The notes beneath the pieces are model-generated. The model was not told the DNA's origin and did not search any database. It was given only the letters and a program-made list of their open reading frames with translations. A DNA stretch of 47,578 nucleotides. Source: Streptomyces sp. MS191. Its GTDB lineage: Bacteria; Actinomycetota; Actinomycetes; Streptomycetales; Streptomycetaceae. Positions 28,420-35,468 of this stretch are shown piece after piece (position 1 is the stretch's first letter; each line of letters begins with the position of its first letter). The stretch covers positions 180,525-228,102 of the forward strand of contig NZ_RDBI01000066.1 in the NCBI RefSeq assembly GCF_008042125.1. Direction: 5' to 3'. The translations under genes were made by a program, and so were the position numbers.

Positions 28420-29928
28420 GTGCTGGTCTTCCTGCTGGTGCTCATCGTGGTGCTCGCCCTGCTGGGCGGCGTCCACTGGTACGTATGGCGGCGCCTGGTG
28501 CGCGATGTGACGGTGCGCGGGAGCCTGGCGCGCCGCCTGGGTACCGCCGCGGCCTTCGTGCTGCCGCTGCTCTCGCTCGCCGCCCTGGTCTCGTCGCGCG
28601 CCGGGGCCCCCTTCGTGCTCCAGCAGGCGGTGGCCTGGCCCGGCTTCCTGTGGCTGGCCCTGCTGCTGTACCTGACGCTGGCCCTCGTCGTCGGTGAGGC
28701 CGTCCGCCCGCTGCTGCGCCGTGCGCTGGACCGTCGCGCGGCGTCCGCCGAGGCCGCGGCGGGCCCCGCGGCCGAGGCGCCCGGCGCGACCGGGTCCGGG
28801 CCGGCCGCGCCCTCCGGGGGCGGCGGCAAGCCCGTCTCCCCGGCGCCGCCCGGTCGCCGCGGCGCCGTATCGGGCACGGGTGCCGGTGCCGTGACGGCCG
28901 ACGGGAACCTCCTCACGGACCACCCCGACGCCCCGTCGGCGGGTGGTGGAGCCTCCGCCCGTGGCACGTCCGGCGGCCCGTCGTCCGAGTCCGCCGACGC
29001 GGACGGCCGTTCCCCCGCCGCCGCCGACGCGTCCGGCGGCCCCGGCACGCCCGACGCCCCGGCCGGCGGCACCGCGGAGTCCCCGGCCGGCGCCACGGCC
29101 GTGTCGCGGCGGCTGTTCGTGTCGCGCGTCGTCGGCGGTGCCGCGGCCGCGGCCGCCGTCGGGACCGTGGGCCTCGGGACGTACGGCGTGCTCCGCGGTC
29201 CGCGTGTGAAGCGGGTGGTCGTGCCGCTGGCCAAGCTGCCGCGCGCCGCCCACGGCTACCGGATCGCCGTCGTCTCCGACATCCACCTCGGGCCGATCCT
29301 CGGGCGCGCCCACACCGAGCGCATCGTCGCCTCCATCAACGCCGCCCAGCCCGACCTCGTCGCCGTCGTCGGCGACCTCGTCGACGGCACCGTGGAGAAC
29401 CTCGGACCCGCCGCCGAGCCGCTCGCCCGGCTCACCGCCCGCCACGGCTCCTTCTTCGTCACCGGCAACCACGAGTACTTCTCCGGAGCGGACGCCTGGG
29501 TCGACCACGTCCGGGAACTCGGGCTGCACCCGCTGCGCAACGAACGCGTCGAGATCGCGGCCGGCTTCGACCTCGCGGGTGTCGACGACGTCGCCGGCGA
29601 GAGCGAGGGCCAGGGGCCCGACTTCGGGCGCGCCCTCGGCGACCGGGACCGCGCGCGGGCGGCCGTCCTGCTCGCGCACCAGCCGATCGTGATCCACGAC
29701 GCCGTCCGGCACGGCGTCGACCTCCAGCTCTCCGGCCACACCCACGGCGGGCAGCTCTGGCCCGGGAACCACATCGCCGAGCTGGCCAATCCGACCGTGG
29801 CCGGACTGGAGCGGTACGGGGACACCCAGCTCTACGTCTCCCGGGGCGCCGGCGCCTGGGGACCCCCCGTCCGCGTCGGGGCGCCCTCCGACATCACCCT
29901 CGTCCAGCTGGCATCGACACAGACGTAG
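28420..29928 (+). CDS. Polytopic metallophosphoesterase with internal twin-arginine motif
   Basis: The 502-residue protein starts at GTG 28420 behind TAGGAG. Three membrane spans (about 2-22, 42-60, 70-93) precede a basic segment and a disordered linker of about 125 residues rich in Ala, Gly, Ser, Pro and Asp. Then comes SRRLFV (Ser229-Val234) followed by a fourth hydrophobic segment, which looks like an internal Tat signal. The calcineurin-like domain follows with DIH (Asp287, His289), GDLVDG (Asp319), GNHE (Asn350, His351) and GHTHGG (His440, His442), a complete set of metal ligands. Positive charges predict the catalytic domain outside the cell. Substrate unknown; UDP-sugar-lipid or phosphodiester hydrolysis is seen in relatives. 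Confidence 0.92.
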   Translation: MLVFLLVLIVVLALLGGVHWYVWRRLVRDVTVRGSLARRLGTAAAFVLPLLSLAALVSSRAGAPFVLQQAVAWPGFLWLALLLYLTLALVVGEAVRPLLRRALDRRAASAEAAAGPAAEAPGATGSGPAAPSGGGGKPVSPAPPGRRGAVSGTGAGAVTADGNLLTDHPDAPSAGGGASARGTSGGPSSESADADGRSPAAADASGGPGTPDAPAGGTAESPAGATAVSRRLFVSRVVGGAAAAAAVGTVGLGTYGVLRGPRVKRVVVPLAKLPRAAHGYRIAVVSDIHLGPILGRAHTERIVASINAAQPDLVAVVGDLVDGTVENLGPAAEPLARLTARHGSFFVTGNHEYFSGADAWVDHVRELGLHPLRNERVEIAAGFDLAGVDDVAGESEGQGPDFGRALGDRDRARAAVLLAHQPIVIHDAVRHGVDLQLSGHTHGGQLWPGNHIAELANPTVAGLERYGDTQLYVSRGAGAWGPPVRVGAPSDITLVQLASTQT

Positions 29929-30121
29929 CGGAAGGTGTCACTCAACGCACAGAGGCCGATACATGCTGCTCAGTCCCCTGAAGTCCCATATCCCGGACAT
30001 ATACCTGCGGTGTGAAGGTTTACTCTTCCACTTGTGAATTGCGTGTGATTGGGTGACGCCATCGCGGCATGGCCAGGGCGCCGCCGCGGCAGGGGTGGGC
30101 TCTAAAAAAGGAAGCACGGCA

Positions 30122-31678
30122 ATGCGGTCGAAGGTCCGTCTGCGGATCCTCATCACTTGTGGAGTTCTCGTGGCCGCCGGGGTGGGCGGATGGCAGCTCC
30201 TGCCGTCCGACGACGTCCGGACCGACCCGATCACCGTCGGCACGACCGACGAAGTGACCTCCCTCGACCCGGCCGGCGCGTACGACGCCGGCTCATGGGC
30301 GATGTACAGCAACATCTACCAGTCGCTGCTGACCTTCAAGCCGGGCTTCACCACGCCGGTCCCGGACGCCGCCGACGACTGCAAGTTCGTGGGCGCGAAG
30401 CTGACCACGTACCAGTGCAAGCTGCGGGACGACCTCACGTTCTCCAACGGTCGCAAGATCACGGCCGAGGACGTCAAGTACTCCTTCGAGCGGATGCTCG
30501 CCATCAAGGCGGACGTCGGTCCGGCCCCGCTCTTCCCGACCCTGAAGAACGTCGTGGCCGACGGCCAGACCGTCACGTTCAACCTCGGCGGCCGGGACGC
30601 GACCTTCCCGCTGAAGCTCGCCACCGGTGCCGGTTCGATCGTCGACCGCAACCAGTACCCGGCGAAGCAGCTGCGCCAGGGCAACACGGTCGACGGCTCG
30701 GGCCCGTACGTGCTCAAGGAGTTCAAGCCCGGCGAGAGCGCCCGGCTCGAGCCCAACCCGAACTACCGCGGTGCGATCGCCAAGAAGGGCTCCGCGGTCG
30801 TCGTCAAGTACTTCACCGAGTCCGAGCAGCTCGCCTCCGCGTGGAACACCAAGCAGGTCGACGTCACGCACCGGCAGATGCCGCCGGAGTTCCTGTCCCA
30901 GCTCGGCAGCGGCAAGGAGACCGCGCGGATCACCGAGGCGCAGACCGCCGAGATCCGCAACCTCTACTTCAACGTGAAGCCCGGCTCCGCGATGGCGAAG
31001 AAGGCGGTCCGGCAGGCCGTCGCCGCCGTCATCGACCGCCCGGCGATCGTCACCGGCGCCTACCACGGCACGGTCGAGCCGCTGTACTCCCTCATCCCGC
31101 AGGGCTTCAACGGGCACAGCACTTCGTTCTACGACATCTACCCCGAGCCGTCCCGGGCGAAGGCCGTGAGCCTGCTCGCGAAGGCCGACGTCGAGACGCC
31201 GGTGTCCTTCACCCTCGGCTACCGCAAGGACGCCACCTACGGCGCCGAGGCGGCCGAGCTGAAGCGGCAGCTGGAGAAGACCGGGCTCTTCAAGGTCAAG
31301 CTCGTGGCGGCGGAGTGGAAGGACTTCCAGAAGGCGTACGCGAAGGGCGACTACGACGCGTACCCGGTCGGCTGGCTCCCCGACTTCCCCGACTCCGACA
31401 GCTTCACCGCTCCGCTCGTCGGCACGGACAACGCCATGCACAACGGGTTCGCGAGCCGGAAGATCGACTCGCTGATCTCCGCCACGCAGCAGTACAGCGA
31501 CCGCGCCGCCGCCGCCAGTGACTTCGAGGCCATCCAGTCGGAGGTCGCCACGGACGTCCCGCTGGTGCCGCTGTGGCAGAAGAAGGACTACGTGCTGGCG
31601 ACGGACGACGTGGCCGGTTCGCAGTACCTCACCGACGGCACCGGCATCTGGCGCCTGTGGGAGCTCGGCTGGATCTGA
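30122..31678 (+). CDS. ABC transporter substrate-binding protein, family 5, without adjacent transporter
   Basis: The 518-residue protein begins MRSKVRLRILITCGVLVAAGVGGWQLL, a single hydrophobic segment. The only cysteine (LITC) is early and has Thr before it, so a classical lipobox is lacking. Family-5 (peptide/nickel) marks follow: TDEVTSLDPAGAYDAGS, CKLRDDLTFSNGRKITAEDVKYSFERML, GSGPYVLKEFKPGESARLEPNPNYRG and VGWLPDFPDSDSFTAPL. AAGGAAG precedes ATG 30122. No permease or ATPase genes are next to it. It probably binds oligopeptides, but could serve a transporter encoded elsewhere or act as a sensor. Confidence 0.9.
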   Translation: MRSKVRLRILITCGVLVAAGVGGWQLLPSDDVRTDPITVGTTDEVTSLDPAGAYDAGSWAMYSNIYQSLLTFKPGFTTPVPDAADDCKFVGAKLTTYQCKLRDDLTFSNGRKITAEDVKYSFERMLAIKADVGPAPLFPTLKNVVADGQTVTFNLGGRDATFPLKLATGAGSIVDRNQYPAKQLRQGNTVDGSGPYVLKEFKPGESARLEPNPNYRGAIAKKGSAVVVKYFTESEQLASAWNTKQVDVTHRQMPPEFLSQLGSGKETARITEAQTAEIRNLYFNVKPGSAMAKKAVRQAVAAVIDRPAIVTGAYHGTVEPLYSLIPQGFNGHSTSFYDIYPEPSRAKAVSLLAKADVETPVSFTLGYRKDATYGAEAAELKRQLEKTGLFKVKLVAAEWKDFQKAYAKGDYDAYPVGWLPDFPDSDSFTAPLVGTDNAMHNGFASRKIDSLISATQQYSDRAAAASDFEAIQSEVATDVPLVPLWQKKDYVLATDDVAGSQYLTDGTGIWRLWELGWI

Positions 31679-31725
31679 TCCGCTCGCCCTCCCGGCCACC
31701 GTGCCGGAGGCGCTCCGGACGCCCC

Positions 31726-31764
31726 GAGGGGCCCGGCCCGTGCACCGCACGGACCGGGCCCCTC
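31726..31764. terminator. 18-bp hairpin between the binding protein and tetR
   Basis: Arms 31726-31743 and 31747-31764 pair with a single mismatch around the loop ACC, between two convergent stops. Confidence 0.85.
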
Positions 31765-31814
31765 GTCGTTCCCCGGGGCGTCCGCCCCGATACCCGCCGG
31801 GGGCGCCCCGCGGG

Positions 31815-32630
31815 CTACTCCTCCGGCTGCCGCGTCTTCTTCGAGGCCCTGGGCGCCTTCTCCGACGTGGGCTTGGGCATGCCCGAGGCCGCCATACCCG
31901 CCGCCGTCGGCATGAAGTCGGCGAGCAGGTCGTGGGTCTCCCGCACCAGCGGGCGCAGCAGCCGGAAGCGGGAGAGCTGGATCGCCCGCGCGGTGACCGG
32001 GGCCAGCCGGTCCACCAGCCGCCGGCTGTTGGCGCAGCCCTCGGAGCGGTCGTACACCCAGAACAGCACCAGGCCCATCTGCTGGAGCCAGAGCAACTGC
32101 GGCAGCGGCTCCGCGAGTTCGGGGTCGATCTTCACCGAGGCGCCGGAGATCACGCGGCGGTGGACCTCGATGGCGGCCTCGCGCGGACCCTCGGACTCGG
32201 GCGAGAAGGGGCTGAGCGGGCTGTCCGGGTCGGCGGCGTTCTTGAAGAACTGGGCCGCGAACTCGTGGTACGGCTCGGCGATGTCGAGCCAGCCGAGGAG
32301 GACCCCGCGGATGCGGGCCGTGAGGTCCTTCTCGTCGCTGTCCAGGATCCCCTCGACGGCCGCCTGGTGCTCCTCGGCGATCCGGTCGTAGAAGCCCTGG
32401 ACGAGGTGTTCCTTGGACGAGAAGTAGTAGTACGCGTTCCCGACCGAGACCCCGGCCTCCTGGGCGATCGCCCGCATCGTCGTCTTGTCGTAACCGCGGT
32501 CCTTGAAGAGCCGGAGGGCGGTCTCGAGGATGAGGGTGCGGGTCTGCTCGCTCTTGGGCTGCTTGGCCGGGGCCTTGGCCGGGCCGGTCGCGGCGGGCTC
32601 GGCGGGCTGCTCTTCCTTCACGTCCTTCAC
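31815..32630 (-). CDS. TetR family transcriptional regulator
   Basis: The start taken is GTG 32630, giving 271 residues. After a 35-residue Lys/Glu/Pro-rich arm, the DNA-binding domain reads TRTLILETALRLFKDRGYDKTTMRAIAQEAGVSVGNAYYYFSSKEHLV, a standard TetR HTH. The ligand domain is of ordinary length and the last 20 residues are basic. It follows the DCC-family gene by 11 bases and is the last gene of a three-gene operon whose promoter carries two TTGAACnnGTTCAA-type palindromes. These are the likely operators for self-control and perhaps for the divergent hydrolase. The ligand is unknown. Confidence 0.92.
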   Translation of the reverse strand: MKDVKEEQPAEPAATGPAKAPAKQPKSEQTRTLILETALRLFKDRGYDKTTMRAIAQEAGVSVGNAYYYFSSKEHLVQGFYDRIAEEHQAAVEGILDSDEKDLTARIRGVLLGWLDIAEPYHEFAAQFFKNAADPDSPLSPFSPESEGPREAAIEVHRRVISGASVKIDPELAEPLPQLLWLQQMGLVLFWVYDRSEGCANSRRLVDRLAPVTARAIQLSRFRLLRPLVRETHDLLADFMPTAAGMAASGMPKPTSEKAPRASKKTRQPEE

Positions 32631-32641
32631 AGTGCCCGAGC

Positions 32642-33073
32642 CTAGCCGGGTGTGCCCGGTGCCTCGCACCGTCCGTCCTCACAGGCCGGTCCGTAGGCCT
32701 TGACCGCCTCGCGCCAGCGGGCGGCGGCGAGGACGGTGGCGCGGGCGAAGGGCTGCCCGGCCGGGGTGGCCAGCCAGTGGGCGCGGGGCCGGTGCTCGGC
32801 CAGGGCCCAGAGGCAGACGATCCAGGCGGAGGCGCCGCGGTAGACCTGTCCCCGGTCCCCGATCACGGTGATCTCCCGCAGGGTGGAGGCGTGGTCGAGG
32901 TCCGGGAAGCGGCGCCGGGCCTCCTGGGAGGAGGCCGGCACCAGGTCGAGCGGGACGAGCTGCCGCTGGCGCATCAGCCAGTGCCGCAGGTGGACGCAGA
33001 GCGAGCACTGGGCGTCGTACAGCACCGTGAGGCGGTGTACGGGGGTGGTCGGCCGTACGGCTGGCGTCGTCAC
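32642..33073 (-). CDS. DCC family thiol-disulfide oxidoreductase-like protein (DUF393)
   Basis: The 143-residue protein starts at GTG 33073 and has the family signature LYDAQCSLCVHLRHWL with a CxxC pair near residue 22, then LREITVIGDRGQVYRGASAWIVCLWAL, which fits the thioredoxin-like DUF393 fold. A C-terminal tail holds two more cysteines (CEDGRC). It lies eight bases after the membrane-protein gene and 11 before tetR. The family may carry out thiol exchange with a membrane partner, consistent with the neighbour being membrane-bound. Physiological role unknown. Confidence 0.88.
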   Translation of the reverse strand: MTTPAVRPTTPVHRLTVLYDAQCSLCVHLRHWLMRQRQLVPLDLVPASSQEARRRFPDLDHASTLREITVIGDRGQVYRGASAWIVCLWALAEHRPRAHWLATPAGQPFARATVLAAARWREAVKAYGPACEDGRCEAPGTPG

Positions 33074-33080
33074 GGCCGGC

Positions 33081-33518
33081 TCACGCCCCGGCGCCCGGTG
33101 CGGGCGGGGCCCAGGGGCCCTTGGCCGGCGCGGTCCAGCCCTGCGGCGGCACCGGCGGGATCTGCTCGCGCTCCATGACGCCCCGGCGGCGGATCTTGTT
33201 GAGCACGTAGACGTTGCCGAGGTGCATCACGCCGAGGACCAGGAGGACCACTCCGAGCTTGACCGACAGGGCCTCGAAGAGGGCCCGGGCGTCGAGGACG
33301 GCGTCGTCCTGGCTCAGGTAGAGGGCCACGAAGCCGAAGTTGACCAGGTAGAAGCCGACCACCAGGAGGTGGTTGACGGCGTCGGCGAGCTTCTCGTTCC
33401 CGTGCAGGACGTCTGCCAGGAAGATCTTTCCGTTGCGGCTGAGCGTGCGGGCGACCCAGACGGTCAGGGCCACGCTGATCAGCAGGTAGACGATGTAGGC
33501 GACGACAGTGAGGTCCAT
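33081..33518 (-). CDS. Three- to four-span membrane protein of the tetR operon
   Basis: The 145-residue protein starts at ATG 33518 behind GGGAGGG. Hydrophobic spans are VVAYIVYLLISVALTVWVAR, LVVGFYLVNFGFVALYLS and LGVVLLVLGVMHLGNVYVL, and the C-terminus is a soluble Pro/Ala-rich tail (PPVPPQGWTAPAKGPWAPPAP). I do not recognise a named family. A short loop FLADVLHGNEKLADAVNHLL lies between the first two spans. It is the first gene of the operon with the DCC protein and TetR, so its expression is probably set by TetR. A role in membrane stress or redox is only an inference from neighbours. Confidence 0.85.
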   Translation of the reverse strand: MDLTVVAYIVYLLISVALTVWVARTLSRNGKIFLADVLHGNEKLADAVNHLLVVGFYLVNFGFVALYLSQDDAVLDARALFEALSVKLGVVLLVLGVMHLGNVYVLNKIRRRGVMEREQIPPVPPQGWTAPAKGPWAPPAPGAGA

Positions 33519-33531
33519 GCCCCACCCTCCC

Positions 33532-33545
33532 TTGAACACGTTCAA
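33532..33545. promoter_or_regulatory. TetR operator 1 (TTGAACACGTTCAA)
   Basis: Six-base half sites TTGAAC and GTTCAA flank a two-base centre, 14 bases upstream of the first start of the tetR operon. A TetR bound here would cover the ribosome site or the transcription start. A second copy lies 44 bases away. Confidence 0.7.
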
Positions 33546-33576
33546 AAGCTGGCACTCATGACTGTAGGGCTTCGAC

Positions 33577-33588
33577 TGAACATGTTCA
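33577..33588. promoter_or_regulatory. TetR operator 2 (TGAACATGTTCA)
   Basis: A perfect 12-bp palindrome, close in sequence to operator 1 and located between the tetR operon and the divergent hydrolase. It could serve both promoters. Confidence 0.7.
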
Positions 33589-33641
33589 AGTCCTGGGTTC
33601 GGGGGGCCGGAAAACCGTGGGCGGCCGCCGGGCCCGCCGCC

Positions 33642-33647
33642 TACAGT
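33642..33647 (+). promoter_or_regulatory. Possible -10 box of a leaderless hydrolase transcript
   Basis: TACAGT ends seven bases before the ATG at 33655 and no ribosome site is present, the pattern of a leaderless gene. No convincing -35 was seen. Confidence 0.35.
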
Positions 33648-33654
33648 CGTCCGG

Positions 33655-34434
33655 ATGACGCTCCTTCACGACGTGGCCGGCGACGGCCCCTCCGCAGTCG
33701 TCCTGCTCCACTCCGGTGTCTGCGACCGGCGCATGTGGGACGGGCAGTTCGCGCATCTGGCGGAAGCCGGCCACCGGGTGGTGCGCTGCGATCTCCGCGG
33801 GTTCGGCGAGTCCCCGGTCGACGCCCCGCACCACCACGGCGAGGACGTCCTGGCGCTCCTCGACGCGCTCGGCATCGAGCGCGCGGCGCTCGTCGGCTCG
33901 TCCTTCGGCGGCCGGGTCGCCCTGGACCTCGCCGCCCGCCACCCCCGGCGCGTCTCCGCGCTCGCGCTCCTGTGCGCCGGCATGCCCGGGCACGAGCCGA
34001 GCGAGGACCTGCGGGCCTGGGGCGGACGGGAGGACGCGCTCCTGGAGAAAGGCGACATCGACGGAGCCGTCGCGCTCAACGTCGACACCTGGCTGGGCCC
34101 CGAGGCCGGGACCGAGACCCGCGAGCGGGTGCGGGAGATGCAGCGGCGGGCCTTCGACCTCCAGCTCGCCGCTCCCGACGCGTACTTCCCGGACGGCCCG
34201 GAGGCCGACGCCGCCGCCCTGGCCGGCATCGACGTGCCGTGCCTGGTCGTCTCCGGCGCCCACGACGTGGCCGACTTCCGGCGGATCGCCGTCCGGCTCG
34301 CCGGACTGCTGCCGCGCGCCCGGCACGTCGAGCTGGACTGGGCCGGCCATCTCCCCGCCCTGGAGCGCCCGGAGGAGACGGCCGCGCTGCTCGCCGGGTT
34401 CCTGGCCGCTCCGGCGGGGACGCGGCCGTCCTAG
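33655..34434 (+). CDS. Alpha/beta-fold hydrolase
   Basis: The 259-residue protein has the fold's strand and oxyanion region VVLLHSGVCDRRMWDGQ, CDLRGFGESP, the nucleophile elbow VGSSFGGRVAL (GxSxG with Ser), the Asp in VVSGAHDVADF and the His in LDWAGHLPALERP. The complete triad marks an active hydrolase, but the substrate cannot be told. Relatives include esterases, lactonases and 3-oxoadipate enol-lactonase-like enzymes. It is divergent from the TetR operon with two shared palindromes between, so it may belong to the same regulon. Confidence 0.9.
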   Translation: MTLLHDVAGDGPSAVVLLHSGVCDRRMWDGQFAHLAEAGHRVVRCDLRGFGESPVDAPHHHGEDVLALLDALGIERAALVGSSFGGRVALDLAARHPRRVSALALLCAGMPGHEPSEDLRAWGGREDALLEKGDIDGAVALNVDTWLGPEAGTETRERVREMQRRAFDLQLAAPDAYFPDGPEADAAALAGIDVPCLVVSGAHDVADFRRIAVRLAGLLPRARHVELDWAGHLPALERPEETAALLAGFLAAPAGTRPS

Positions 34435-34456
34435 GTGTGCATCTGCCGGAGGGGGG

Positions 34457-35383
34457 TCACAGCCCCCGGCGTATCTGGTCGGTGATCGTCCGGTCGGTGA
34501 TCCCCGTGTCCGCGGCGAGCAGGAACGCCTTCGACAGGATCACCGACAGCAGTCCGCCGTCCTCCTCGAACGGCAGGAAGACCTTGTCGGGGCCGCCCGT
34601 CGCGCCCCGGTCGGCCACGATGCACAGATAGGCGTCCTCCGGTTCCATCAGGACGTTGCCCGAGCCGAGATGGATCCGGTACGCCCGCAGTTCGCCCCGC
34701 ACCCGCAGGAAGCGGTCGGTCAGCTCCACCCGGTCCGCGATCCGGGTACGGGGCAGCAGCCGCGCCAGGGTCTCCCGCCGGATCCGTGCCGACTCCGTGA
34801 GCTCGCCGAACGACCAGCTCTCCCAGTACCCGTCGAACGCCCGCTCCTCGCCGCGGTCCCGCCACTGCGGATCGGCGCCGATGGACGCCACCGCGGTGAA
34901 CAGGTCGACGTCCCGCAGCGCCTCCGACAGCACGAGCCGGGGCACGTCGGGCAGCGCGGCCCGCTCCCAGGCGCCCCGGCCCGCCGCGGCCCGCCGCTCG
35001 AAGCGGACCTGGTCGGTGGAGCACAGCCGGGCGACGCCGTCGCCCCGCGCGCCCTCGTCGAGGACGCCGAGCAGCCGGTACTCCTCGTGGCCGAGGACGT
35101 CCATCGCCCCCTGCCATGTCTGGTGGCCGGTCTCCGTGAGCTCGACGACCACCCGGCGCCGGTCGGTCGTGGACTGCGTACGGCGCACCAGGCCGCGCCG
35201 CTCCAGCGCGTCGAGGCGGCCGGTGACCGAGGCGGGAGCGAGGTCGAGGTCCTCGGCGAGCTCGGAGGGGGCCGCGCTGCCGCCGCGTCCGGCGAGCTTG
35301 TGGAGCGCGTCCCGTCCCCTCCACCGCCCACGCCCCCGACTACCCGGAGTGACGAACACCACGTTCGACGGGCCGGAGCGCAT
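34457..35383 (-). CDS. MarR helix-turn-helix fused to a DUF7737-like C-terminal domain
   Basis: ATG 35383 has GAGGT at the right distance and gives 308 residues. Residues about 37-85 are a MarR winged helix (APSELAEDLDLAPASVTGRLDALERRGLVRRT, DRRRVVVELTETG). The usual MarR first helix is missing, replaced by an Arg/Gly-rich stretch (VTPGSRGRGRWRGRD). After residue 110 the MarR dimer helix is absent and the sequence instead resembles the end of large DUF4132/DUF5724 proteins (DUF7737): VLSEALRDVDLFTAVASIGADP, SFGELTESARIRRETLARLLP, YRIHLGSGNVLMEPEDAYLCIV, VFLPFEEDGGLLSVILSKAFLLAAD. So it is a chimera or a degraded gene. It faces the choline/betaine operon and may have been its regulator. Confidence 0.7.
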   Translation of the reverse strand: MRSGPSNVVFVTPGSRGRGRWRGRDALHKLAGRGGSAAPSELAEDLDLAPASVTGRLDALERRGLVRRTQSTTDRRRVVVELTETGHQTWQGAMDVLGHEEYRLLGVLDEGARGDGVARLCSTDQVRFERRAAAGRGAWERAALPDVPRLVLSEALRDVDLFTAVASIGADPQWRDRGEERAFDGYWESWSFGELTESARIRRETLARLLPRTRIADRVELTDRFLRVRGELRAYRIHLGSGNVLMEPEDAYLCIVADRGATGGPDKVFLPFEEDGGLLSVILSKAFLLAADTGITDRTITDQIRRGL

Positions 35384-35468
35384 GGATCCCGACCTCAGGG
35401 GCAAGCGCCCCCGGTCGCCCACCCGCACTGGTGGGGGGACGTAACGGGAACGGAAGGCAGAACGCGAC

